In this document: positions 10,061 through 18,214 of the stretch, in pieces
How the letters are laid out: the number at the start of each line of letters is the position of its first letter
Position numbering within the stretch: position 1 is the first letter of the stretch
DNA from: Bacteroidales bacterium
GTDB lineage: Bacteria > Bacteroidota > Bacteroidia > Bacteroidales > P3
Reading direction: 5' to 3'
Length of the DNA stretch: 33,848 nucleotides
NCBI GenBank assembly: GCA_024400495.1
Contig: JAKSMR010000028.1
Span: 1 to 33,848, forward strand
Notes under the pieces: model-generated
Seen by the model: only the letters and a program-made list of their open reading frames with translations
Database searches by the model: none
Told to the model about the DNA's origin: nothing
Made by a program: the position numbers and the translations under genes

Positions 10061-10069
10061 TACTTTTGC
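10061..10069 (+). promoter_or_regulatory. -7 promoter element for porD
   Basis: TACTTTTGC matches TAnnTTTGC, 23 bases before the porD ATG at 10093, after a very AT-rich stretch. Confidence 0.7.
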
Positions 10070-10092
10070 AATTGGTAAAGTGTACCCTTGAA

Positions 10093-11010
10093 ATGAGACG
10101 AGTAGTGTCTATATTGTTGATGTTGTGCGTGTTCGCTGCTGCGAAGGCGCAGGAACTGCGTTGCTCGGTACAGATCAATTCCCAGAAATTGACCACCACT
10201 ACGCAGTCGTATGAGACTACGGACACGAAGATTTTCGAGACTATGAAGGAGGCTATCGAGACTTTCATGAACTCGCGACGTTGGACGGCGCTGGAGATTG
10301 AACAGGTGGAGAAGTTGGACTGCTCGGTGGGTCTCATCCTCAGCGAACGCACTTCGGCGACGGACTTCAAGGGGCAGTTGACCATCCAGCTGCGCCGTCC
10401 GGTATTCAACTCCAACTACACGTCGGGCATGTTCAACTACATGGGTTCGAACGACTTCATGTTCTCTTTCAACGAGAACAACCCATTAGAGTTCGATCCT
10501 ACGACGTATAGGGACAACCTCACGTCGACGCTGGCCTACTACGCCTACATCATGCTGGGCATGTATTTCGACAGCTTTGGCCCCAACGGCGGCGAGGCTT
10601 TCTTTGAGATGGCCCGCACCATCTGCCAGACGGCTGAGCCTTCGGGCAACAAGGGCTGGAGCCAGAACCACGGCCAGAAGGCCCGCTATTGGTTTATGGA
10701 GAACCACACCAACTCGGCCTACAGCAGCCTCCACGATGCCTACTACCTCTACCATCGCATGGGTCTGGACCTGATGACCAAGGACCAGCCTAGGGCGCGC
10801 GAGAATATCATTGAGGCTCTGAAGAAACTGCAGGAGGTGCACAAAGTGAAGTCTAACTTGCTGTCGGTGACGTCGTTCATGGATGTGAAGATGTCGGAGA
10901 TCACGTCAATCTTCACTCCCGCTCCCCAAGAGGAGAAACGGCAGGTGTATATGCTCGTGAAGGAGCTGAGCCCTATCAACGCGGCGAAGATCAAGGAGTG
11001 GAACAAATAA
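10093..11010 (+). CDS. porD: Type IX secretion system protein PorD (DUF4835)
   Basis: A 305-aa exported protein. The signal peptide is MRRVVSILLMLCVFAAAKAQ; the mature part begins ELRCSVQIN. Blocks diagnostic of DUF4835/PorD are seen: EAIETFMNSRRWT, DFKGQLTIQLRRPVFNSNY, NPLEFDP, LAYYAYIMLGMYFDSFGPNGG, ARYWFMENHTNSAYSSLHDAYYLYHRMGLDLM. PorD is one of the less understood periplasmic or outer-membrane-associated T9SS components. The frame is open 44 codons upstream, but that part overlaps the promoter, so the ATG at 10093 is chosen. No other T9SS core gene is adjacent. A cargo carrying a T9SS CTD lies 1.6 kb downstream on the other strand. Confidence 0.88.
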   Translation: MRRVVSILLMLCVFAAAKAQELRCSVQINSQKLTTTTQSYETTDTKIFETMKEAIETFMNSRRWTALEIEQVEKLDCSVGLILSERTSATDFKGQLTIQLRRPVFNSNYTSGMFNYMGSNDFMFSFNENNPLEFDPTTYRDNLTSTLAYYAYIMLGMYFDSFGPNGGEAFFEMARTICQTAEPSGNKGWSQNHGQKARYWFMENHTNSAYSSLHDAYYLYHRMGLDLMTKDQPRARENIIEALKKLQEVHKVKSNLLSVTSFMDVKMSEITSIFTPAPQEEKRQVYMLVKELSPINAAKIKEWNK

Positions 11011-11092
11011 AGCAAGTCGCACCCCGGCAGACAGAAGAACAGGAACAAGAACAAACATAGAAACTGAAAAATAAAAACTAAATATATTCATT

Positions 11093-12409
11093 ATGAGTCA
11101 ATTCCCTATTGCAAAAGAGACTATAGATAAAGTGGCTGCAGAGAACCACATCGCTAACCCCGGCAAGGCTTCCATCCGCGAGATGCGCAAGCTCATCCAG
11201 GACATTGAGAAAGAGACCGACACCCGCTTCGTGAAGATGGAGATGGGTATCCCCGGACTTCCCGCCGCCGAGGTGGGCGTCAACGCTCAGATCGAGGCTC
11301 TGAAGAAGGGTGTAGCTTCCATCTACCCCGAGATCTACGGCACCGCCGAATTCAAGCAGGAGGCTGCCCGCTTCGTGAAGAACTTCCTCGATGTTGATGT
11401 GACTCCCGAATGCTGCGTGCCTACCGTAGGCTCCATGCAGGCTGGCTTCGCTTCGTTCCTCACCCTCACCCGCTACGATGCCAAGAAGACCAAGGTGCTC
11501 TTCATCGACCCCGGATTCCCCGTTCAGAAGCAGCAATGCCGCGTGATGGGCATCCCCATGAAGTCCTTCGACGTGTATGAGTTCCGCGGCGACGCCCTCC
11601 GCGCTAAACTCGAAGAGGAACTGAAGGACGGCGATGTTGCTTGCCTCATCTACTCCAGCCCCAACAACCCCGCATGGTTCTGCTTCACCGAGCACGAACT
11701 TCAGATCATCGGCGAGATGGCTAACAAGTATGGCGTTGTTGTTCTCGAGGATGCGGCTTACTTCCTCATGGACTTCCGTAAAGATTATAGCGTCCCCGGC
11801 CAGGCTCCTTTCCAGCCTACCGTCGCTAAATATACCGACCGCTATGTGCTGATGATCTCCGGCTCCAAATCGTTCAGCTATGCCGGCGAACGTATCGCTA
11901 TGATGGTGTGCAGCCCTCAGCTGTTCAACCTCGAGTGCCCCGATCTGGCCCGCTACTATAGCCAGACCCAGCTGGGCCGCGCCCTCATCTTCGGCACCCT
12001 CTATTGCCTCAGCTCCGGCACCGCCCACTCTGTGCAGTATGCTATGGCTGCCATGCTCAAGGGCGCTAACGAAGGCACCTATAACTTCGTGAAAGACATC
12101 AAGGACTATGGCGAGAAGGCTCACATCATGAAGAAACTCTTCACCGAAAACGGATTCTATATCGTTTACGATAAGGATATGGGCGAAGATATCGGCGACG
12201 GCTTCTACTTCACCTTCTGCTATCCCGGTATGGGTGGCGTAGAGCTTCTCAACGAGCTCATCCGCTACGGTATCAGCGCCATCACCCTCGACATCTGCAA
12301 CTCCACTCGCGAAGGTATCCGCGCTTGCGTTGCCCTCGTACAGAGAGATCAGTTCGGCGACCTCGAAGAGCGTCTGAAACTCTTCCACGCCGATCATCCT
12401 GTCAAATAA
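11093..12409 (+). CDS. PLP-dependent aminotransferase, class I/II
   Basis: A 438-aa fold-type I aminotransferase. PLP contacts are visible: SSPNNPAW with N191, LEDAAY with D220 and Y223, and the Schiff-base lysine K259 in SGSKSFSYAGERIA. The C-terminal arginine region lies around DICNSTREGIRACVAL. Which amino acid it uses cannot be told; aspartate, aromatic or branched-chain substrates are all possible, and I assign no gene symbol. The gene lies 82 bases behind porD with no terminator seen between them, and ends at a strong hairpin. Confidence 0.88.
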   Translation: MSQFPIAKETIDKVAAENHIANPGKASIREMRKLIQDIEKETDTRFVKMEMGIPGLPAAEVGVNAQIEALKKGVASIYPEIYGTAEFKQEAARFVKNFLDVDVTPECCVPTVGSMQAGFASFLTLTRYDAKKTKVLFIDPGFPVQKQQCRVMGIPMKSFDVYEFRGDALRAKLEEELKDGDVACLIYSSPNNPAWFCFTEHELQIIGEMANKYGVVVLEDAAYFLMDFRKDYSVPGQAPFQPTVAKYTDRYVLMISGSKSFSYAGERIAMMVCSPQLFNLECPDLARYYSQTQLGRALIFGTLYCLSSGTAHSVQYAMAAMLKGANEGTYNFVKDIKDYGEKAHIMKKLFTENGFYIVYDKDMGEDIGDGFYFTFCYPGMGGVELLNELIRYGISAITLDICNSTREGIRACVALVQRDQFGDLEERLKLFHADHPVK

Positions 12410-12432
12410 TCCGACAGAAAGATAGTATCAAA

Positions 12433-12463
12433 GAGCGCGGCACCTTTTAAAGGTGCCGCGCTC
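12433..12463 (+). terminator. Strong hairpin terminator after the aminotransferase
   Basis: GAGCGCGGCACC pairs perfectly with GGTGCCGCGCTC and the stem extends through TTT/AAA; TCATTATTCT follows. The left arm is nearly repeated at 12609-12624. Confidence 0.9.
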
Positions 12464-12605
12464 TCATTATTCTCAATATGAGGGCTCCGGGATATCCTCT
12501 TGCGTGGGTTCAAGTCGTGTTTGTGTGGGTTTGTTCCCTTTTGATGTGTAAAGAAAACTTCTATTAGGCTCCCCAGACTGATTCTAGAGGTTGCCTAAAG
12601 TAATC

Positions 12606-12641
12606 AAAAAAAGAGCGCGGCACCTGAGATGGAACCGCGTT
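12606..12641 (-). terminator. Terminator of the C10 peptidase unit (minus strand)
   Basis: On the minus strand a CGCGG/CCGCG stem (12616-12620 with 12635-12639, extended by A-T and wobble pairs) is followed by CTC and seven Ts (12606-12612 as A on plus). It shares the AAGAGCGCGGCACCT half with the hairpin at 12433. Confidence 0.7.
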
Positions 12642-12666
12642 TTTGTGCTCATGAGAGAAGGCTTCT

Positions 12667-15123
12667 TTATTTCTTTACAACCTTAGTTGTGCTGGCGCCG
12701 CAACGTAGCATATAGATGCCTTGAGGAAGAGGAGTCAGGTCGATAGTGTTGGAACGGGTGCTTGTTATCATGCAGCCGCGTAAGTCGTAGAGCTGTAAGA
12801 GAGAGCCTTCTTTCTGGCCTACAATGGTGATAAGGCCGGTAGTGGGATTGGGGGAGATGTTTATGTTGATGCTTTCGACATCGTTGATAGCGAGGTTCTG
12901 GAACTCGTAGCATCCGATATCGACACGTCCGTTGCGACGACGCGTGTTATTGTCGAGATCCTTAGAAGTGAGAATGCGGGTATTGGTGTCTCCGTTGTCG
13001 CGGCAGAGAGAGCTGCTGGTGAGGTGGAAGTCGTCGGGATTGGAAGTCTCTAGTCCGCGAGGGTTCCCGACTTGGGCAAAGTGAGGACCATTGTCGGCTG
13101 TGTTGTCGCTGCTGAGGGTGATGTTGCTTTCGCTCTCCCCGAGGTCAACACCTTCGGCGGCGCAGAAAGAAAAAGCGGCACCATCGTTCTCGGTATTAGT
13201 CTCGTTGTTCCAGACCAGACAGTTGTGGAATTTAGCTCTGCTTGAAGAGGAGATGCCTGTGGCGCTGTTGCTGGCTATGGTGTTGTTGACATGGAGACCG
13301 TTAGTGGCGATAAGGCCGGTTCCATTGTTGTGGGCGATGAGACAGGACTTGATGTCGCCGCCGCTGTTCCTGATAACACTAGAGGCGCTATTGTTGATGA
13401 TCTTTGAGGTCTGTAGGTCTGCGTTGGTGATGGATATAATCGAACCTTCGTCGCTAGCGTTGTTGTTCTCGAAGGAACAGAACTTAACAGTCCCTCCGAT
13501 GAGGGATGCGATGCAGCCGCCATCGGTAGCATTGTTGTTCCGTATGATACAATGGTTGAATGTGAGATTTTCGGTGGTCTTGATGGCAGCGATGGTGGAG
13601 GAGCGTCCGTTTTGGAGGATGAGGTCGTTCCAGGATGTTGTCTCTCCTATGCTGTTGGTGGCTGTGACGGCACGTTCGTTACGGCCGTCGAGGATGGTGG
13701 GGTGTGCTTCAAGGTTGCGGGCGTTGACGTCGGTCTCGTTGCCGGCAAAACCGCCATAGACCTTTGCCCCGTTGCCCACGATGAAGGCGACGTCGCTAAG
13801 GGTGTCGCCGTAGTAGGTGCCTTCTTTTACCCAGATCTGGCCGTTGCCATAGACCCCTCGCGCTTGGATGGCATCCTCAAGATGGCAGCTGGCGTCGGCC
13901 CAAGAAGAACCGTCTCCGGTACCGTTGGTGGTGATATAGAGTGTTGCGCTGGAGGATGTGAGCTTTGAGGGATGGATGTTGAAGACGCCACCTTGTAGGT
14001 TGGTGTAGCCTTGCATGGTGGTGAGGGTGAAGAATCCGTCGGCGCTGCCGCCCCAACCCCAGTTGAAGTGGAACATGTCGCCCGAGCGGTAGCCGTCGCA
14101 GACGAAACAATGTCCTCCGCTTCCCTGACCGCCGGTAAATCCTTGGTAGATGATAGGCTGACGCTTGTCAAGCTCTGCTCTCAGCATCTCACACCAGAGG
14201 GAGTCGCCATAGGCCTCCTTGTAGTGCATCTGGCTGTTGAAATAGCCGAAATGCCTCAATGCGTTCGGTACATCGGAGGTGTGAGCTCCGCTTCCGGAGG
14301 TGTGGTTGGGATTCTGATAGGTCATTCTTACGGAGACGCCACAATGGTAGGAGAGCAACGAAACGGCATGGATCTGTTCGTTTGTGGAGGTATATGTTAC
14401 CATGTCGGGCATGATGCTGTGGTCGTAGTAGGCGCTGTCGTACTGGGCTTTCTGATAGCCGTAGTGCTGGGCGGTATAGCTGCTCTTGTGGAATCCAACA
14501 TAGGGGTATCTCCAATAGTGGACGACTTGGGCCATGGCGGTGGCTACGCAGCCTGTGACGACATGGTTGCTGTCTTCGTCAACGGGACAGTAGTTGTTGT
14601 ATCCCCAGCCTTGGTTCCATTTGGATGAGACGAGAGCGTTGACTCGTTTGGCGTCGGGTGTGCCGTATATGGTAGCAGGTTCGGTTCCAAGCAACTCTGC
14701 CCATTTTGCGATGGCTCTGCGTGTGGTGTATGCTGATGTGAGCTGTGCGGTGCTCTTACCTGTTGTTGTTCGTTGAGAGATGACGGCGGCGATGTCCTCG
14801 ACATAGTTGTTGACCCAGCCCTGGAAGACGGGATTGGTAGTGGCTTGGTCGAAGGGGGTCAAGGAATAGCCGAGAACGGGTTCCAGCTCGTCGTCGGCTG
14901 TGATGAGGATGAAGCCGTTATCGTCGATGTCGAAGACGTAGATGCTGGCGATGTCCGAGGAGGAACGCAAGGTTTGTTTTAATGTGAGGCTCTTGAACGC
15001 TTGCTCGTTGAACGAAAGGAACCGGGCGGCGGCGGTGTGCGCTTTCTGTGCGTCGATGGGCTTTGCTGTGGCGCTGAGCCCGAGGAGACAGAAAAGAATG
15101 GGAAGGAAGCGACGAAGTTTCAT
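12667..15123 (-). CDS. Secreted C10-family cysteine peptidase with beta-helix region and T9SS type A sorting domain
   Basis: An 818-aa exported protein. Domains in order: signal peptide (1-20, ending SATA); Spi/propeptide region (about 25-115); C10 streptopain-like catalytic domain (about 150-385) with nucleophile C192 in VTGCVATAMAQVVHYW, H338 in GGHCFVCDGY and the HFNWGWGGSADGFF block; an Asn/Ser-rich repetitive region (about 395-720) with recurring 'NNxxxxGG..SxI..C.I..N' turns typical of a right-handed parallel beta-helix; and a C-terminal T9SS type A domain (about 745-818: INISPNPTTGLITI, QLYDLRGCM, PLPQGIYMLR, KVVKK end). It is predicted to be exported by Sec, crossed out by T9SS and attached to the cell surface. 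The catalytic residues are intact. It may be the last gene of the dnaA-led run, 26 bases behind the dehydrogenase. Confidence 0.92.
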   Translation of the reverse strand: MKLRRFLPILFCLLGLSATAKPIDAQKAHTAAARFLSFNEQAFKSLTLKQTLRSSSDIASIYVFDIDDNGFILITADDELEPVLGYSLTPFDQATTNPVFQGWVNNYVEDIAAVISQRTTTGKSTAQLTSAYTTRRAIAKWAELLGTEPATIYGTPDAKRVNALVSSKWNQGWGYNNYCPVDEDSNHVVTGCVATAMAQVVHYWRYPYVGFHKSSYTAQHYGYQKAQYDSAYYDHSIMPDMVTYTSTNEQIHAVSLLSYHCGVSVRMTYQNPNHTSGSGAHTSDVPNALRHFGYFNSQMHYKEAYGDSLWCEMLRAELDKRQPIIYQGFTGGQGSGGHCFVCDGYRSGDMFHFNWGWGGSADGFFTLTTMQGYTNLQGGVFNIHPSKLTSSSATLYITTNGTGDGSSWADASCHLEDAIQARGVYGNGQIWVKEGTYYGDTLSDVAFIVGNGAKVYGGFAGNETDVNARNLEAHPTILDGRNERAVTATNSIGETTSWNDLILQNGRSSTIAAIKTTENLTFNHCIIRNNNATDGGCIASLIGGTVKFCSFENNNASDEGSIISITNADLQTSKIINNSASSVIRNSGGDIKSCLIAHNNGTGLIATNGLHVNNTIASNSATGISSSSRAKFHNCLVWNNETNTENDGAAFSFCAAEGVDLGESESNITLSSDNTADNGPHFAQVGNPRGLETSNPDDFHLTSSSLCRDNGDTNTRILTSKDLDNNTRRRNGRVDIGCYEFQNLAINDVESININISPNPTTGLITIVGQKEGSLLQLYDLRGCMITSTRSNTIDLTPLPQGIYMLRCGASTTKVVKK

Positions 15124-15149
15124 TGGGGTTCAGGGGTATTGGGGTTGCT

Positions 15150-16079
15150 CTATTTGACGAAATTTCTTACGTTGTCCATGACGATATTGGCTCGGATATC
15201 GAAAGCTTCGCGAGTGGCGAAGCCGACGTGCGGGACGCATACGCAGTTGGGGGCGGAGAGGAGGTTGTGGGAAGAGGGCAGAGGAGGCTCGCTCTCATAG
15301 ACGTCGAAAGCGGCGCCTGCGATAAGGCCTTCTTTCAAGGCTGCGGCAACGGCATCGATGTCGGCGACATTTCCTCGGGCGGTATTGATCAGCAGGGCTG
15401 TGGGTTTCATGAGCCGGAGCTGTTCCTGTCCGATAAGGTGTTTGGTGGATTCGTTGAGGGGAACGTGGAGGGTGACGATGTCGCTTTGCTTGAGGAGCTC
15501 TTCGATGGAGCAATAGGTTGCTCCGAGGCTCTTCGCTTCTTGGTGTTCGCTGCGGTTCCAGGCGAGGACCTTGCAGCCGAAAGCCAGAAGGAGCTTGATG
15601 GTGGCGGTGCCGATGGCTCCTGTGCCTATCACGCCGACGGTCTTGTTGCGCAGCTCGCGTCCGAGGAACATCCCACGGCCGGCGCCTTGGCGTATGGTGC
15701 CGTCAAGTTCGGTGATTTTGCGCATGAGGTCGATCATGAGTCCTACGGCAAGCTCGCTGACGGCGGTAGTGGAGTAGCCTGCGGCATTCTTCACGAGGAT
15801 GTTGTGGCTCTGGCAGTAGGAGAGGTCTATGTGGTCGAGGCCGGTAAAAGCGACGGAGAGCATCTTGAGGTTGGGGCAGAGTTCCATGACGGAGGCGGGG
15901 AGCTTGATGTTGGAGACGACGACGACATCGGCCTCTTTCATGCGCTCGACGAGGGTGGCTTCGTCCTCTTTTCTGTCGAGGAAATAGGAAAAGGTGTGTC
16001 CTTGGGCGGAGAATTCGCTCTTGAGTGCTTCAAACTGTTCTTGGCTGATTCCTAGGGGTTCGACAACGGAAATATGCAT
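15150..16079 (-). CDS. D-isomer-specific 2-hydroxyacid dehydrogenase
   Basis: A 309-aa NAD(P)-dependent dehydrogenase. The Rossmann motif is VGVIGTGAIGTATI at about residue 148. Catalytic residues of the family are visible: R in LLINTARGNV, E in AFDVYESEPPLP and H in VCVPHVGFATREA. It most resembles glycerate/hydroxypyruvate reductase or D-lactate-type members; the substrate is not decided by sequence. It has no C-terminal ACT domain. It lies 26 bases behind the flavin reductase gene and 26 bases before the C10 peptidase gene. It differs from the serA at 20293, which lacks the usual catalytic histidine. Confidence 0.88.
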   Translation of the reverse strand: MHISVVEPLGISQEQFEALKSEFSAQGHTFSYFLDRKEDEATLVERMKEADVVVVSNIKLPASVMELCPNLKMLSVAFTGLDHIDLSYCQSHNILVKNAAGYSTTAVSELAVGLMIDLMRKITELDGTIRQGAGRGMFLGRELRNKTVGVIGTGAIGTATIKLLLAFGCKVLAWNRSEHQEAKSLGATYCSIEELLKQSDIVTLHVPLNESTKHLIGQEQLRLMKPTALLINTARGNVADIDAVAAALKEGLIAGAAFDVYESEPPLPSSHNLLSAPNCVCVPHVGFATREAFDIRANIVMDNVRNFVK

Positions 16080-16105
16080 GGTGATTGTTTTTTTTCGGGT
16101 TTTGT

Positions 16106-16672
16106 TTATCTCTTTTTCTTTACGCTGAAGCCGAAGCCGCCGAGCCTCTCTCCGAGGCCGTAGTACTTGCCGTGGGAGTAGGCGAGGGGCTGGGCGTGGT
16201 TGAGCTGGAAGGCGCCGGTGCCTTTGTCGATGAGTGACTCTTCGGCGTTGACTGCCACCACTTCGGCCATGAACATGTCATGGGTGCCGAGTTCTTTGAC
16301 CTCGAACACCTTGCATTCGATGTTGAGCGGGCTTTCTGCTATGAGCGGCGCTTTCACTATCTGTCCTTTTTCGGGGGTGAGGTGCATCTCGCGGAACTTG
16401 TTGTAGTCGCGACCGCTACGAACGCCGCACCAGTCGGTGGCGTGGGCGAGCTGCTCTGTTGTGAGGTTGATGACGAACTCGCCTGTGCGGCTGATGAGCT
16501 CGTGGGAGTGGCGTTCCTTCCTTACCGATATATAGCACAAGGGCGGGTCACTACAGATAGTGCCCGTCCATGCTATGGTGATGATGTTGTAATTCTCTGG
16601 CGAGTCCCCGCAACTGACCATTACCGCGGGAAGCGGATAGATCATGGTGCCGGGTTTGAAGGGTGTCTTCAT
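16106..16672 (-). CDS. Flavin reductase-like FMN-binding protein
   Basis: A 188-aa single-domain protein of the flavin-reductase-like (PF01613) split-barrel family. Supporting blocks are the N-terminal PGTMIYPLPAVMVSCGD, then NIITIAWTGTICSDPPLCYISVRKERHSHELI with GEFVINLTTEQL, a typical FMN-binding layout, and FEVKELGTHDMFMAEVVAVNAEE near the C-terminus. It probably reduces or binds flavin for an unknown partner. It starts 3 bases after the dnaA stop, so the two are very likely co-transcribed and translationally coupled. Confidence 0.87.
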   Translation of the reverse strand: MKTPFKPGTMIYPLPAVMVSCGDSPENYNIITIAWTGTICSDPPLCYISVRKERHSHELISRTGEFVINLTTEQLAHATDWCGVRSGRDYNKFREMHLTPEKGQIVKAPLIAESPLNIECKVFEVKELGTHDMFMAEVVAVNAEESLIDKGTGAFQLNHAQPLAYSHGKYYGLGERLGGFGFSVKKKR

Positions 16673-16675
16673 GGT

Positions 16676-18127
16676 TTAGTCTTTAAATCTTTTCTCGATA
16701 TCGTCGACCCAATGCTGCACCTGCTTGTCGCTCTCGACGAGGTTGGCGATGGTCTTGCAGGCATGGAGGACGGTGGCGTGGTCTTTGTTGCCGCATTGCA
16801 GACCGATGATGGCGAGGGATGATTTGGTCATCTTCTTGGCGAAATACATGGTGAGCTGACGTGCCTGGACGATCTCGCGTTTGCGGGTGTGGGACTGGAT
16901 GCTGTCGATGGGGAGGTTGAAATAGTCGCAGACCACTTTCTGGATGACGTCGATGGTGATTTCGCGGGTGGTGCTCTTCACAAACTTGTCGATCATCTGC
17001 TTGGCCAGGTCGAGGGTGATCTGTTTCTTGTTAAGGGAGCTCTGGGCTATGAGGGAGACGAGGGCGCCTTCGAGTTCGCGGACGTTGGTGTTTACGTTGT
17101 ACGCTATGTATTCGATCACTTCGTGGGGCATCTCGATGCCGTCGTTGGCCAGCTTCTGTCGGAGGATGGCCATGCGGGTCTCGACGTCGGGCACCTGGAG
17201 GTCGGCGGAAAGACCCCACTTGAGGCGGGAGAGGAGGCGGGGCTCGAGACCCTGGAGGTCGGCGGGCGACTTGTCGGAGGTGATGATGATCTGCTTGTTC
17301 TTCTGGTGCAGGTAGTTGAAGATATGGAAGAAGGCTTCCTGGGTGCGGGGCGCTTTGTTGGCCCAGAACTGGATGTCGTCGATGATGAGCACGTCAACCA
17401 TCTCGTAGAAATGGATGAAGTCGTTGATGGTCTTGGATTTTCCTGCTTCGGCGTACTGCTGGAGGAACTGCTCGGAGGTGACGTAGAGAACGGTCATGTC
17501 GGGGTGGTTCTCTTTGGTCTTGAGTCCGATAGCGTTGGCGAGGTGGGTCTTTCCGAGGCCTACTCCGCCGTGGAGCAGCAGGGGGTTGAAGGAGGTGCTG
17601 CCGGGTTTGTCGGCTACGGCGAAGCCGGCGGCGCGGGCCAGACGGTTGCAAGAGCCTTCGACGAAGTTGTCAAGGGTGTAGGTGGCGTTGAGCTGCGACT
17701 GGATCTTCACCTTCTGGATTCCGGGGATGATGAAGGGGTTGGGGAGAACGCGGTCGTTGTCGGGGTTGATGTTGATGTCGATGGACTTGGGCTTGTTCTG
17801 GGTGTCGTGGCTGCCGGTAGAGGGCTGGCTGATGGTGAAGGGGCGTCCGGAGATGTTCTGGTCCATGACGATGCTGTACTGGAGTCGTCCTTGGGGGCCG
17901 AGCTGGGTGCGGATGACCTTTCTTATTATATCTATATAATGTTCTTCTATATATTCATAGTAGAACTGGCTGGGCACCTGGATGGTGAGGGTGCTGTCGT
18001 CGAGGCCCACGGGTACAATGGGTTCGAACCAGGTCTTGAATGCTTTCTCTTGTTTGGGATCCTTACCTAAGATGTCTTTTATTATTACCAAACACTCGTT
18101 CCAAACGGTTTTGTGGCTCTTTGTCAT
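16676..18127 (-). CDS. dnaA: Chromosomal replication initiator protein DnaA
   Basis: A 483-aa AAA+ initiator that binds DnaA boxes and opens oriC. Domain I is at about 1-80 (TVWNECLVIIKDIL, FKTWFEPIVP). The linker runs to about 145. Domain III follows with Walker A GGVGLGKT (187-194), Walker B LIIDDIQF (247-254) and sensor regions ITSDKSPADLQGLEPRLLSR. Domain IV has the box-binding helix-turn-helix with NKDHATVLHACKTI. The frame is open 28 codons upstream, but MTKSHKTVWNECL is the family-like start. Upstream lies the AT-rich candidate origin. Domain IV reads NKDHATV where GRDHTTV is usual in E. coli-type DnaA, which may relate to the variant boxes upstream. Confidence 0.97.
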   Translation of the reverse strand: MTKSHKTVWNECLVIIKDILGKDPKQEKAFKTWFEPIVPVGLDDSTLTIQVPSQFYYEYIEEHYIDIIRKVIRTQLGPQGRLQYSIVMDQNISGRPFTISQPSTGSHDTQNKPKSIDININPDNDRVLPNPFIIPGIQKVKIQSQLNATYTLDNFVEGSCNRLARAAGFAVADKPGSTSFNPLLLHGGVGLGKTHLANAIGLKTKENHPDMTVLYVTSEQFLQQYAEAGKSKTINDFIHFYEMVDVLIIDDIQFWANKAPRTQEAFFHIFNYLHQKNKQIIITSDKSPADLQGLEPRLLSRLKWGLSADLQVPDVETRMAILRQKLANDGIEMPHEVIEYIAYNVNTNVRELEGALVSLIAQSSLNKKQITLDLAKQMIDKFVKSTTREITIDVIQKVVCDYFNLPIDSIQSHTRKREIVQARQLTMYFAKKMTKSSLAIIGLQCGNKDHATVLHACKTIANLVESDKQVQHWVDDIEKRFKD

Positions 18128-18199
18128 CGCTCTAAAAATTCCTTTTTGGTTTGATTTTGATATAACTTGCGTAATATCGGCGTTTTGTCTTTTTCTGAT

Positions 18200-18208
18200 G
18201 CAAAGATG
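18200..18208 (-). promoter_or_regulatory. Possible -7 element for dnaA
   Basis: GCAAAGATG on plus reads CATCTTTGC on minus, one base off the TAnnTTTGC consensus, 73 bases before the dnaA ATG. Confidence 0.45.
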
Positions 18209-18214
18209 CACAAA

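Noticed and set aside
11078-12397. A 439-aa minus-strand frame opposite the aminotransferase
   Set aside because: Shadow frame; the plus strand carries the PLP motifs, and the minus frame runs into the preceding terminator context.
18021-18030. GGTTCGAACC, resembling a tRNA T-arm
   Set aside because: It is inside dnaA coding sequence and no acceptor or anticodon arms surround it.
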